DNA of 64,000 nt from Mycolicibacterium flavescens (GTDB lineage: Bacteria; Actinomycetota; Actinomycetes; Mycobacteriales; Mycobacteriaceae). The notes below the pieces were generated by a model. That model worked only from the letters and a program-made list of their open reading frames with translations. It searched no databases and had not been told where the DNA came from. This document shows positions 56,435 through 64,000 of the stretch, piece after piece. Position numbers and translations under genes: made by a program. The first letter of the stretch is position 1, and each line of letters begins with the position of its first letter. The DNA is taken from NCBI RefSeq assembly GCF_001722335.1, contig NZ_MIHA01000014.1:112807-176806 (forward strand). Direction: 5' to 3'.

Positions 56435-58308
56435 CATCCCCGCAACACCTGTCCGACCGGTACGAACTGGGCGACATCCTCGGCTTCGGAGGCATGTCCG
56501 AGGTTCACCTCGCACGCGACCTCCGTTTGCACCGCGACGTCGCGATCAAGGTGCTGCGCGCCGACCTCGCGCGTGACCCCAGCTTCTATCTGCGGTTCCG
56601 CCGGGAGGCCCAGAACGCCGCCGCGCTCAACCACCCGGCGATCGTCGCGGTGTACGACACCGGGGAGGCCGAGACGCCGACCGGGCCGCTGCCCTACATC
56701 GTCATGGAGTACGTCGAGGGCGTCACGCTGCGCGACATCGTGCACAGCGACGGCCCGATGGAGGCCAAGCGGGCCATCGAGGTGATCGCCGACGCGTGCC
56801 AGGCGCTGAACTTCAGCCATCAGCACGGCATCATCCACCGCGACGTCAAACCCGCGAACATCATGATCAGCAAGACCGGCGCGGTGAAGGTGATGGACTT
56901 CGGCATCGCCCGCGCGCTGGCCGACGCCAACAGCGTGACCCAGACCGCCGCGGTCATCGGCACGGCCCAGTACCTGTCGCCCGAACAGGCCCGCGGCGAG
57001 AAGGTCGACGCCCGCTCCGACGTGTACTCGCTGGGCTGCGTGCTCTACGAAATCCTCACCGGCGAGCCACCTTTCGTCGGTGACTCGCCGGTCGCGGTGG
57101 CCTATCAGCACGTCCGCGAGGACCCGGTGCCGCCGTCGCAGCGCAACCCGGCGATCAGCCCGGAACTCGACGCGGTGGTGCTCAAATCGCTGGCCAAGAA
57201 CCCCGACAACCGGTACCAGACCGCGGCCGAGATGCGCACCGACCTGGTCCGCGTGCACAGCGGCGAACAACCGGACGCGCCGAAGGTCTTCACCGACGCC
57301 GAGCGCAACTCGCTGATGTCGACCCCGCCGGCGCATCAGCGCACCGAGCCGATCGAACCGGTGTCGCGCCCGCCGGCACCCGGGTACGCCGACCGTGAGC
57401 GTCGCGGCTCGGTGGGCCGCTGGCTGATCGCGGTGGCCGCGCTGGCGGTGCTGACCGTCGTGGTGACCGTGGCGATCAACATGTTCGGCAACGGCACCCG
57501 CGAGGTGCAGGTGCCCGACGTCAGCGGTCAGGCCTCGGCCGACGCGATCGCCGAACTGCAGAACCGCGGCTTCAAGACCCGCGAACAGCGCCAGACCGAC
57601 TCCACGGTGCCTCCCGGCACGGTCATCAACACCGACCCGCGCGCGGACTCGTCGGTGGACGCGGGGGAGGAGATCACCCTCAACATCTCGGTCGGCCCCG
57701 AGCAGCGTGAGGTCCCCGACGTCAAGAACCTGACCTACACCGAGGCCGCACAACGGTTGCGGGAAGCCGGTTTCGACAAGTTCCGGCAGTCGGCGTCGCC
57801 GTCGACACCCGAGCTGAAGGACAAGGTGTTGGGCACCAATCCGCCGGCCAACCAGACCGCCGCGGTGACCAACGAGATCACGATCATCGTGGGGTCGGGA
57901 CCCGACAGCAAGATGGTGCCCGACTGCGTCGGCCTGACCGTCGACGACTGCCGGCGCATCCTGACCGAGACCGGCTTCGCCAACAGCATCGACGTGCAGG
58001 TCGACAACATCAAGGCGGCCGGTCAGGTGGTGGGCACCAGCCCCGCGGTGGGCCAGAACGTGCCGGTGGACACCGTGATTCAGATTCAGGTGTCGCGCGG
58101 CAACCAGTTCACGATGCCCGATCTGCGCGGCATGTTCTGGACCGAGGCCGAACCGTATCTGCGCAGCCTGGGTTGGACCGGTGGGTTGATCAAACTGCCC
58201 AACGCCCAGAACAGCGGGGTTCCGAGCAACGGCGTGGTCACCCAGCAGCCGTCCGCGGGGACACCGACGACCTACGGATCGTCGATCACGCTGAGCTTCG
58301 CCCAGTAG
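56431..58308 (+). CDS. pknB: Ser/Thr protein kinase PknB with PASTA domains
   Basis: 625 residues. Kinase domain: [34 protein letters not shown], with activation-loop threonines in [14 protein letters not shown]. One transmembrane helix near residues 331-351 is followed by four extracellular PASTA repeats (starting [30 protein letters not shown]), which bind muropeptides or lipid II. Essential regulator of peptidoglycan synthesis; last gene of the operon, ending head to head with the trpG-type gene. Confidence 0.97.
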   Translation: MTSPQHLSDRYELGDILGFGGMSEVHLARDLRLHRDVAIKVLRADLARDPSFYLRFRREAQNAAALNHPAIVAVYDTGEAETPTGPLPYIVMEYVEGVTLRDIVHSDGPMEAKRAIEVIADACQALNFSHQHGIIHRDVKPANIMISKTGAVKVMDFGIARALADANSVTQTAAVIGTAQYLSPEQARGEKVDARSDVYSLGCVLYEILTGEPPFVGDSPVAVAYQHVREDPVPPSQRNPAISPELDAVVLKSLAKNPDNRYQTAAEMRTDLVRVHSGEQPDAPKVFTDAERNSLMSTPPAHQRTEPIEPVSRPPAPGYADRERRGSVGRWLIAVAALAVLTVVVTVAINMFGNGTREVQVPDVSGQASADAIAELQNRGFKTREQRQTDSTVPPGTVINTDPRADSSVDAGEEITLNISVGPEQREVPDVKNLTYTEAAQRLREAGFDKFRQSASPSTPELKDKVLGTNPPANQTAAVTNEITIIVGSGPDSKMVPDCVGLTVDDCRRILTETGFANSIDVQVDNIKAAGQVVGTSPAVGQNVPVDTVIQIQVSRGNQFTMPDLRGMFWTEAEPYLRSLGWTGGLIKLPNAQNSGVPSNGVVTQQPSAGTPTTYGSSITLSFAQ

Positions 58309-58995
58309 CTAGGCGGTGCTGCGCGCGGCGCCGGCCGCCCGGCCCGCCTGCAGCGCGCTGGCGACCTCGTCTTCGAGTTGGCGCACAAGCGATTCGGCCG
58401 GGGCGCTGCCGCAGTAGCCCAGCCAGTTGGCCAGCATGCGGTGTCCGCCCTCGGTGAGGATCGACTCCGGATGGAACTGCACCCCGTGGATGGGCAGCTC
58501 GACATGGCGCACGCCCATGATGACGCCGCCCTCGGTGCGCGCGGTGACCTCGAGCTCGGCGGGCATCGTGTCGGGCAGGATGGTCAGTGAGTGGTAGCGC
58601 GTCGCCGTGAACGGCTCCGGAAGTCCTTTCAGGACACCGACATTCGAGTGGTGCACGACACTGGTCTTACCGTGCAGCAGTTCGGGTGCGCGGTCGACGG
58701 TGCCGCCGAACGCCACGCCGATGGCCTGGTGCCCGAGGCACACGCCCAGCAGCGGGGTGCCGGCCTGCGCGCACGCTTTGACGAGGGGGATCGACGCGCC
58801 CGCCCGCTCCGGGGTGCCGGGGCCGGGGGACAGCAGCACGCCGTCGAAGTCCGCGGCGGCCTTCGCGATGTCGGCGTCGGTGGCGAGGCGGTCGTCGTCG
58901 TTGCGCCAGACCTGCGCGTGCACCCCGAGCTGACCCAGATACTGGACGAGGTTGAACACGAAGCTGTCGTAGTTGTCGACGACCAAAACCTGCAT
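58309..58995 (-). CDS. trpG: Glutamine amidotransferase, anthranilate/para-aminobenzoate synthase component II
   Basis: 228 residues, class I GATase. Active-site GVCLGHQAIG contains the nucleophilic Cys, with the oxyanion SPGPGTPE and the catalytic His-x-Glu in GVQFHPESI. It supplies ammonia to the TrpE or PabB partner. The name trpG is the usual mycobacterial annotation at this locus, although PabA use is equally possible. Convergent with pknB, stop to stop with no gap. Confidence 0.93.
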   Translation of the reverse strand: MQVLVVDNYDSFVFNLVQYLGQLGVHAQVWRNDDDRLATDADIAKAAADFDGVLLSPGPGTPERAGASIPLVKACAQAGTPLLGVCLGHQAIGVAFGGTVDRAPELLHGKTSVVHHSNVGVLKGLPEPFTATRYHSLTILPDTMPAELEVTARTEGGVIMGVRHVELPIHGVQFHPESILTEGGHRMLANWLGYCGSAPAESLVRQLEDEVASALQAGRAAGAARSTA

Positions 58996-59017
58996 CGGTC
59001 CAGGTTACTTGCTGCGG

Positions 59018-59773
59018 TCAGTATCCGATCGGGCCAGCCGGCTTGGCGAACTGCATCCGCACCGGATCGCCGTGCCCGACGAGTTCGACGTCCGAACGCG
59101 GCTCCTCGGCGTATCCCAGCCCGAACCGCACGACGTACTGCCGGTAGAGCGTCACCAGTGGCGCCGCCGCGAGCGCGGCCCGCATCGCGTCGGCGTCGCC
59201 GATGGCGGTGATCACATACGGCGGGCTGTAGGTGCGGCCGTTGAGCAGCAGGGTGTTGCCGACGCACCGCGGCGCCGACGTACCGATGATGCGCTGATCC
59301 TGCATCTGGATGCCCTCGGCGCCTGCGCTCCACAGCGCGTTGAGGACGGCGTCGATGTCCTGCTGGTGCACCACCAGATCGTCGGGTCTCGCGTCGCGGG
59401 GGAAGCGGCCCTCGGCGTCGCGCTGGGCATCGTTGAGCGTGACGACGAGGCCGGGCCCGCGCACCGGCGCCAGGCCGGACTGGGCCACCAGCGCGTCGGC
59501 GCGCGCGGTGATCGCGGCCAGCGCGGCGTCGGTGCCGGGGCTGGCGCCGTGGCTGGAGTCGGCCTCGGCCGCCAGGGCGTCGCGCTGCGCGCTGAGCCGG
59601 TCCACCGACTGCTGGGCCTCGCGGACCAGGTCGACCAGGCGCGGGGCGTCGCTGCGCCGGATCTCGCTGCCGTCGGAGACGGCGTGCGTGGCGGCCAGCA
59701 GCAGGCCCGCCAGCAGGCACACCACGGGCACGCCGAGGCGCCACCCGCTCCATCCGGCGCGCCAGCTCCGCAT
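59018..59773 (-). CDS. DUF881 membrane protein (Rv0012-like)
   Basis: 251 residues from ATG 59773 ([11 protein letters not shown]); an open frame extends to 59986 without support. One N-terminal membrane helix near residues 12-32, a coiled-coil stretch ([21 protein letters not shown]) and the DUF881 core with [29 protein letters not shown] and YVVRFG. DUF881 proteins occur near division genes in actinobacteria; function is unknown. It is divergent from crgA. Confidence 0.88.
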   Translation of the reverse strand: MRSWRAGWSGWRLGVPVVCLLAGLLLAATHAVSDGSEIRRSDAPRLVDLVREAQQSVDRLSAQRDALAAEADSSHGASPGTDAALAAITARADALVAQSGLAPVRGPGLVVTLNDAQRDAEGRFPRDARPDDLVVHQQDIDAVLNALWSAGAEGIQMQDQRIIGTSAPRCVGNTLLLNGRTYSPPYVITAIGDADAMRAALAAAPLVTLYRQYVVRFGLGYAEEPRSDVELVGHGDPVRMQFAKPAGPIGY

Positions 59774-59873
59774 CCTCTTCCCGGCTTCCTGCCCCGCTGG
59801 CCCGACCACGCTGCGTCGGGGCTGCGATAGGCTCGTGCCAACATCGTCGCACCTAGTTGTCCCGAAGGTAACC

Positions 59874-60137
59874 ATGCCCAAGTCCAAGGTCCGCAAGAAG
59901 AACGACTTCACCGCCAACGCGGTGAGCCGGACGCCCGTCAAGGTGAAGGCGGGCCCGTCGAGCACGTGGTTCGTGGCGCTGTTCATCGGTTTGATGCTGA
60001 TCGGCCTGGTATGGCTGCTGGTCTTCCAGCTCGCATCGTCGGCGATCCCGTTCCTGCAGGACCTCGGGCCGTGGAATTACGCGATCGCGTTTGCCTTCAT
60101 GATCACCGGCCTGTTGCTCACGATGCGCTGGCGCTGA
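59874..60137 (+). CDS. crgA: Cell division protein CrgA
   Basis: 87 residues: basic N-terminus [16 protein letters not shown] and two transmembrane helices near residues 32-52 and 66-84 with GPWNYAIAF between. CrgA recruits and links septal proteins (FtsZ, FtsQ, PbpA/B, CwsA). It lies divergently from the DUF881 gene. Confidence 0.96.
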   Translation: MPKSKVRKKNDFTANAVSRTPVKVKAGPSSTWFVALFIGLMLIGLVWLLVFQLASSAIPFLQDLGPWNYAIAFAFMITGLLLTMRWR

Positions 60138-60292
60138 GCCAGGCGAGCAAAGGGATGAATTCATTCTGGTCGCCGCGCGTTACCCGGTCAGCAACGTCGC
60201 GGTAACCGGATCACACGGATGTGATTCATCCCCATTGGGGATAGCACTTGTGGATAACCCCGTTCGCAGCGGTGAAAGGGTGTGGAGAGCGC

Positions 60293-60724
60293 ATGCAGCA
60301 AACTCAGTGGAGTCCTCCCACCGGCGGCATCATCGCGAGCGGCATAGGTGGGATTATCTTGGCTGCCGCCGCTGTGAGCCTGATCACAGACCCTCCAGGA
60401 CGTGTCCTGGCCGGCATTGCCGGGGTGGGCTTGATCTTGTTTGCAAGCCTGTCGTGGCGCGCTCGGCCGAAGCTGGCAATCGGAAACGACGGTCTGGTAG
60501 TCCGCGGTTGGGTGAGCACGCAGGTGCTCACCCGCGATGAGATCAAGCTGATCCGGATCACCGAATTCCGGCGGTTGGCCCGCAAGGTCCGGTTGTTGGA
60601 GGTCGACACGGCCGACGACCGGCTGCTGGTGTTCAGCCGGTGGGATCTGGGCGCCGACCCGCTCGAGGTCCTCGACGTGCTGGCCGACGCCGGATACGCC
60701 GGCGCCGGTCCTGAGCGTCGCTAG
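60293..60724 (+). CDS. PH-domain membrane protein (Rv0010c-like)
   Basis: 143 residues from ATG 60293, with GGAGA upstream. Two hydrophobic segments near residues 12-32 and 38-52, then a PH-like (bPH2) domain: [24 protein letters not shown] and [14 protein letters not shown]. Conserved between crgA and ppiA in mycobacteria. Function is unknown. It overlaps the convergent ppiA stop by four bases. Confidence 0.85.
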   Translation: MQQTQWSPPTGGIIASGIGGIILAAAAVSLITDPPGRVLAGIAGVGLILFASLSWRARPKLAIGNDGLVVRGWVSTQVLTRDEIKLIRITEFRRLARKVRLLEVDTADDRLLVFSRWDLGADPLEVLDVLADAGYAGAGPERR

Positions 60725-61266
60725 GCGATCGTGATGGAGTCCACCACCACCGGGTCGGTGGGGCGGTCGCTGCGGTCGGTCTCGGTGCCGGCGATCGCGT
60801 CGACCACCTTCTGCGACTCCGGATCGACGACCTCACCGAAGATGGTGTGCCGACGGTTCAGGTGCGGGGTCTTGCCGACCGTGATGAAGAACTGCGAGCC
60901 GTTCGTGCCCGGTCCGGCGTTGGCCATGGCCAGCAGGTAGGGCTTGTCGAACTGCAGTTCCGGGTGGAACTCGTCCTCGAACTGGTAACCCGGGCCGCCG
61001 CGGCCGGTGCCGGTCGGATCGCCGCCCTGGATCATGAACCCGGCGATGACGCGGTGGAAGATCACACCGTCGTAGAACGGGCCGGAAGTCCCGCCGGAGG
61101 CGTTCTCGCCGCTGTAGTCCTTGGTTCCCTGCGCCAGTCCCACGAAGTTGGCGACGGTCTTGGGGGCGTGGTTTCCGAAGAGAGCGATCTTGATGTCGCC
61201 GCGGTTGGTGTGCAGCGTCGCGGTCGCGGTCTGAATGGGGCTCGTCACGGAATGTGAGTCTGCCAC
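60721..61266 (-). CDS. ppiA: Peptidyl-prolyl cis-trans isomerase PpiA (cyclophilin)
   Basis: 181 residues from GTG 61266 ([10 protein letters not shown], matching the M. tuberculosis start). Cyclophilin signatures [32 protein letters not shown] and HTIFGEV are complete, with the catalytic Arg and the substrate-binding residues. It catalyses proline isomerisation in protein folding. No signal peptide. Convergent with the PH-domain gene. Confidence 0.97.
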   Translation of the reverse strand: MADSHSVTSPIQTATATLHTNRGDIKIALFGNHAPKTVANFVGLAQGTKDYSGENASGGTSGPFYDGVIFHRVIAGFMIQGGDPTGTGRGGPGYQFEDEFHPELQFDKPYLLAMANAGPGTNGSQFFITVGKTPHLNRRHTIFGEVVDPESQKVVDAIAGTETDRSDRPTDPVVVDSITIA

Positions 61267-61354
61267 GCGCCGTTCGGCGCCCAACGGGCACCGTGCGGCT
61301 GCGGCAGATGGCAGGCTGGGGTCGACCCCCACGAAGCGGCGAGGAAGGTGTGCG

Positions 61355-61786
61355 ATGAGCCCGAAGACGGATGTCAGGCTGAGTCCCGGCCGGCGGCTGA
61401 ACCGCGGCCTCAAGTACACCGCGCTGGGCCCGGTCGACGTCACCGTCGGCGCGCTCGGCCTGGGCGTCAACGGTGCGCGATCGTCGGCGTCGTGGGTGGG
61501 CGAGCGGTACCGCACCGGGCGGCTCAAAGCCGAACTCGCGAAAGAACTTGCCGCTGCGCAGGAGACCATCGCCCAGGAGCTGGCGGTCGCGCAGGAGGTG
61601 GTGGCCGGGCTGCCGGCCGCGGTGACGCGGGCCCGGTCGCGGCGACGGCGCCGCCCGCTGGTGCTGGCGGCCGTCGGCGTGGTGGCGTTGGCCGGGGGAG
61701 CGGTGGCGTTCTCGATCGTGCGGCGCTCGAGCCAGCCGGACCCGTCGCCGTTGCCGCCGAGCGTGGAGGTCGCACCGCGGCCGTAA
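61355..61786 (+). CDS. cwsA: Cell wall synthesis protein CwsA
   Basis: 143 residues from ATG 61355. N-terminal region with [16 protein letters not shown], a helical stretch with repeated [16 protein letters not shown] units, then a basic RSRRRRRP segment and one C-terminal transmembrane helix near residues 102-121. CwsA works with CrgA and Wag31 in cell-pole and septum growth. It is divergent from ppiA. Confidence 0.93.
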   Translation: MSPKTDVRLSPGRRLNRGLKYTALGPVDVTVGALGLGVNGARSSASWVGERYRTGRLKAELAKELAAAQETIAQELAVAQEVVAGLPAAVTRARSRRRRRPLVLAAVGVVALAGGAVAFSIVRRSSQPDPSPLPPSVEVAPRP

Positions 61787-61793
61787 CGTCCGC

Positions 61794-61912
61794 GCGGTGG
61801 CGAAACTGAAGATATTGACGAGTTCTGCGCCATCATTCGCGCACAAGCTCAGTTTCGACGCCCAAGATCCTCGTCGAACAGCTCCAGCCACGCGCGCGGA
61901 GTGTGCCTCGGG
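61794..61912. repeat. Degenerate duplicate of the 3' end of the DLH-like gene, copy 1
   Basis: 119 bases closely matching 61928-62055, differing by scattered substitutions and nine missing bases. Read on the minus strand it still encodes PRHTPRAWLELFDEDLGRRN plus a stop, the same C-terminus as the dienelactone hydrolase-like gene. Each copy carries an inverted pair (CGAAACTGA / TCAGTTTCG) that could form a hairpin. Confidence 0.85.
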
Positions 61913-61927
61913 GCCGTGACCGTCCAC

Positions 61928-62055
61928 GCGGTGGCGAAACTGAAGATATTGGCGAGTTCTGCACCATCATTCGCGCACAAGCTCAGTTTCGGCGCCCGAG
62001 CTCCTCGTCGAACAGCTCCAGCACCGCATTCCAGGCGCGCGGAGTGTGCCTCGGG
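61928..62055. repeat. Duplicated segment, copy 2 (contains real 3' end)
   Basis: 128 bases overlapping the last codons and 3' flank of the dienelactone hydrolase-like gene. Compared with copy 1 it holds nine extra bases, i.e. three codons. The pair spans about 134 bases start to start. Confidence 0.85.
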
Positions 62056-62750
62056 TGATATCCGACGCCGGGCACCGTCGGCTCTGTGTGAGTGGTCCCC
62101 CCGGTAGGCGACCCGTCGGAGGTTGTCGGCTGGGCCCAGAAGGCGTGCTTGGCGCCGCCGTAGACATTCGCGCGCCAGTCGATTCCGGCGTCCTGAAGCA
62201 CGCGGCCGAACGCCAGGACCTGCTCAGGAGTGCAGAGTGGGTCCTCGGAGCCGGTACACAGAAGGACAGCGCCGGTCAGGTTGGTCCAGTCCTCGGCGGT
62301 GACGTCTTGCAGGCCGGGATGGACGGCAGCGACGGCCTTGAACGGCACCCCCGCCCTGGCGAGCTCAAGGACGATGCGGCCGCCGGCGCCGTAGCCGAGC
62401 GCGAACAGCTTTCCGGCGTCGACGCCGGGCACCGCGAGAAGGACATCCAGCGCGGCACGGCCGATCGCCTGCATCCGCTCGACATCGGCCAGCAGCGGCA
62501 TGACCCGGGCCAGCATCGCCTCCGGTCGGCCGGTGAACACCTGGCCCCCGTGATAGTCCATCGCCAAGGCCGCGTAACCGCGGGAGGCCAGGTCGTCGGC
62601 GCGGCGCCGCTGATAGTCGTCGAGGCCGATCCCGTCGTGTCCGATGAGCACGGCCGGCCACGGCCCCTCGCCCGGCGGCAACGCCAGATGGCCGACCATC
62701 GTCAATCCGTCGGCGTCGTATGTGACTTCACGCATTGCACTCATCGGCAC
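61983..62750 (-). CDS. Dienelactone hydrolase family protein with altered nucleophile
   Basis: 255 residues from ATG 62750; nearby ATGs at 62744 and 62735 are possible. Alpha/beta hydrolase of the DLH class: PAVLIGHDGIGLDDYQRRRADDLASRGY, GSEDPLCTPEQ (Asp) and GGAKHAFW (His). At the nucleophile elbow the usual GxCxGG is LGYGAGG, with glycine instead of the catalytic cysteine or serine. The protein may therefore be inactive or use another residue. Its 3' end is duplicated just downstream. Next to tRNA-Ala. Confidence 0.8.
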   Translation of the reverse strand: MPMSAMREVTYDADGLTMVGHLALPPGEGPWPAVLIGHDGIGLDDYQRRRADDLASRGYAALAMDYHGGQVFTGRPEAMLARVMPLLADVERMQAIGRAALDVLLAVPGVDAGKLFALGYGAGGRIVLELARAGVPFKAVAAVHPGLQDVTAEDWTNLTGAVLLCTGSEDPLCTPEQVLAFGRVLQDAGIDWRANVYGGAKHAFWAQPTTSDGSPTGGTTHTEPTVPGVGYHPRHTPRAWNAVLELFDEELGRRN

Positions 62751-62785
62751 ACGCTATCGAGGACGGACGGTGTGCCATCTACTTG

Positions 62786-62858
62786 TGGAGCCTAGGAGAA
62801 TCGAACTCCTGACATCTACCTTGCAAAGGTAGCGCTCTACCAACTGAGCTAAGGCCCC
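62786..62858 (-). tRNA. tRNA-Ala (anticodon TGC)
   Basis: 73 bases on the minus strand. GGGGCCT/AGGCTCC acceptor stem, D-loop AGCTCAGTTGGTAGAGC, anticodon loop TTTGCAA reading TGC, T-arm AGGAGTTCGATTCTCCT, discriminator A. Pairs with tRNA-Ile in the usual mycobacterial order. Confidence 0.96.
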
Positions 62859-62977
62859 TGGATCGCCGACGGCGCGTCAGGCACTGTGTGCCACACCTCG
62901 GCGCCGGTGCGCGAGCGCCAGACCGCGACGGCGGCTGCGGCCGCGGCGACCGTGGCAAGCATCGCCACCAACTTCAT
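62849..62977 (-). CDS. Small protein between the tRNA genes (DLW-39-like)
   Basis: 42 residues from ATG 62977, with AAAGG six bases upstream. A hydrophobic N-terminal helix MKLVAMLATVAAAAAAVAVW is followed by RSRTGAEVWHTVPDA. Size, location between tRNA-Ile and tRNA-Ala, and the EVW motif resemble the DLW-39 family of actinobacterial small proteins. Its stop lies ten bases inside the tRNA-Ala gene. Function is unknown. Confidence 0.65.
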   Translation of the reverse strand: MKLVAMLATVAAAAAAVAVWRSRTGAEVWHTVPDAPSAIQGP

Positions 62978-62991
62978 GGTGAACCTTTCCG

Positions 62992-63065
62992 TGGGGCTAG
63001 GAGGACTCGAACCTCCGACCTCTTCGTTATCAGCGAAGCGCTCTAACCGCCTGAGCTATAGCCCC
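62992..63065 (-). tRNA. tRNA-Ile (anticodon GAT)
   Basis: 74 bases on the minus strand. GGGGCTA/TAGCCCC acceptor stem, AGCTCAGGCGGTTAGAGC D-arm, anticodon loop CTGATAA reading GAT, T-arm GGAGGTTCGAGTCCTCC, discriminator A. Confidence 0.96.
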
Positions 63066-63142
63066 GTTACGCCGGTACGGCCGAGCGACGAGATTACCGC
63101 AATCGTAGGCTCCCGCCCAAACCGCACCTGTCGGCGGTGACC

Positions 63143-64000
63143 CTAGTCTCGATCGGCCAGCGTGACCTCGACCCCGCCGACCAGGTCGGTGGACAGGTTG
63201 TAGATGAACGCCCCGATCGTGGCCATCGCGCTCAGCAGCACGATGTTGACCAGCCCGATCAACGCCGCACCGCCGAAAATGGTTCCGCTGGAGACCAATT
63301 CACCACCCGCGCCGCCACCGGCGCTGGTCAGCAGGTCGCCGACGTTGCTGTTGAGCTTGCTCCACACGCCCATGCCGCCCAGCACCAGGTACAGGAACGC
63401 GACCGCGATCATCCAGACGAAGAACAGCGCCACCGACAGCAGCAGCGACACCTTCAGCGTGCTCCACGGGTCGATGCGGCGGATCTGCATGCTGGCGCGG
63501 ACCGGCCCCTTGTGCCGGGTTCCGACCTGCACCCGGCTGCCGGCAGAGGGTCGGGCCGGTTCGCCGGCCGGCCGCTCGGCCGGTTTGCGCGGCGGTTGCT
63601 GCTGCGTCCGCGGCATCGGACCCGACAGATCGGGAATCTCGCTGGCGTATGCCTCGGGCCTGGCGCCGTCGGCGCGCTCGCGGGCCGGCACCTCCTCGGT
63701 CGGGGAGGCGCTCGGGTTCGCACCACCGCCGCCGACGAACCGGTTCAGCTGGTCACCGGTGCGCTCGCGACCGTCGTCGGCCCGGGGCGGTGTGGGTGCC
63801 CGCCGCTGCTCGGCCGGACGCGGCTCTGCCGGCCGCGGCCCGGGCTGGGCCGCACGGGTGGCCGGGCCGCGCTGCCAGGGCGGGACGTCGCCGGACTCGC
63901 CGGCCCGCGCGCCCAGCGACTGGTGGTTACCGCCCGAGCCGTTCGGCGCGTTGCCAGCGGGCCCGGCGCCGCTGGGCCCGTTGCCGCTGGCCGGGCTGTC
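63143..64000 (-). CDS. DUF3566 transmembrane protein, 5' end beyond window
   Basis: C-terminal 285 residues of the conserved actinobacterial membrane protein encoded next to gyrA. A long Pro/Arg-rich N-terminal part extends to the window edge. The DUF3566 domain starts [18 protein letters not shown] and has two transmembrane helices near [19 protein letters not shown] and [20 protein letters not shown] valine codon (GTG at 63691) is an internal in-frame codon, not the likely start. Function is unknown; the position fits Rv0007. Confidence 0.9.
   Translation of the reverse strand, partial: DSPASGNGPSGAGPAGNAPNGSGGNHQSLGARAGESGDVPPWQRGPATRAAQPGPRPAEPRPAEQRRAPTPPRADDGRERTGDQLNRFVGGGGANPSASPTEEVPARERADGARPEAYASEIPDLSGPMPRTQQQPPRKPAERPAGEPARPSAGSRVQVGTRHKGPVRASMQIRRIDPWSTLKVSLLLSVALFFVWMIAVAFLYLVLGGMGVWSKLNSNVGDLLTSAGGGAGGELVSSGTIFGGAALIGLVNIVLLSAMATIGAFIYNLSTDLVGGVEVTLADRD

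Overview
The window is high-GC mycobacterial chromosome, most likely a rapidly growing Mycolicibacterium. The evidence is gene content and order: an ESX-1 type VII secretion operon with whiB6 at the left, and at the right the conserved block fhaA-fhaB-pstP-rodA-pbpA-pknA-pknB, followed by a trpG-type amidotransferase, a DUF881 gene, crgA, ppiA, cwsA, tRNA-Ala, tRNA-Ile and a DUF3566 membrane protein. In mycobacteria that block lies beside gyrA and the replication origin, so the right edge faces dnaA/gyrAB. The species cannot be fixed from this sequence alone.

Layout. (1) 1-8.3 kb, minus strand: espG1-espH-eccA1-eccB1-eccCa1-eccCb1, running off the left edge. (2) 8.9-11.7 kb: a MinD/EspI-like ATPase, an XRE-type regulator and whiB6. 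The divergent regulator/whiB6 region holds a cluster of CGCTACG heptamers. (3) 11.9-21.1 kb: ordinary chromosomal genes (carboxyltransferase, EVE, pirin, GNAT, thioesterase, ferritin-like protein, two F420/flavin-type enzymes, lipoprotein, small membrane protein, formylglycine-generating enzyme). (4) 21.4-48.1 kb: an accessory island of about 26.7 kb. It lies against the 3' end of tRNA-Leu(CAG) and is bounded by two diverged direct copies of the tRNA-Leu terminator and 3' flank. (5) 48.2-64 kb: cell-division and peptidoglycan Ser/Thr-kinase operon and origin-proximal housekeeping genes.

The island starts with a coupled tyrosine-recombinase-like gene and DDE-type gene, then small orphan genes and a frameshifted uracil-DNA glycosylase. 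After these comes a dense set of probable anti-phage genes: a Zn-metalloprotease with a possible RelE-like tail; an ApeA-type HEPN protein with an upstream partner; a tightly coupled operon of DrmD-like SNF2 helicase, Eco57I/DrmM-like DNA methylase, a 1767-residue COG1205/DUF1998 helicase with a predicted C-terminal nuclease, and a SEC-C protein; and an AbiF/Abi_2 HEPN protein preceded by a likely structured RNA ending in a strong terminator.

The most interesting candidates are the four-gene operon at 33.1-46.7 kb, which resembles DISARM and Druantia but matches neither, and the RNA-plus-AbiF unit at 46.9-48.0 kb, which has the layout of an RNA-antitoxin/HEPN-toxin pair. All function assignments rest on motif reading of translated sequence; no database search was run.
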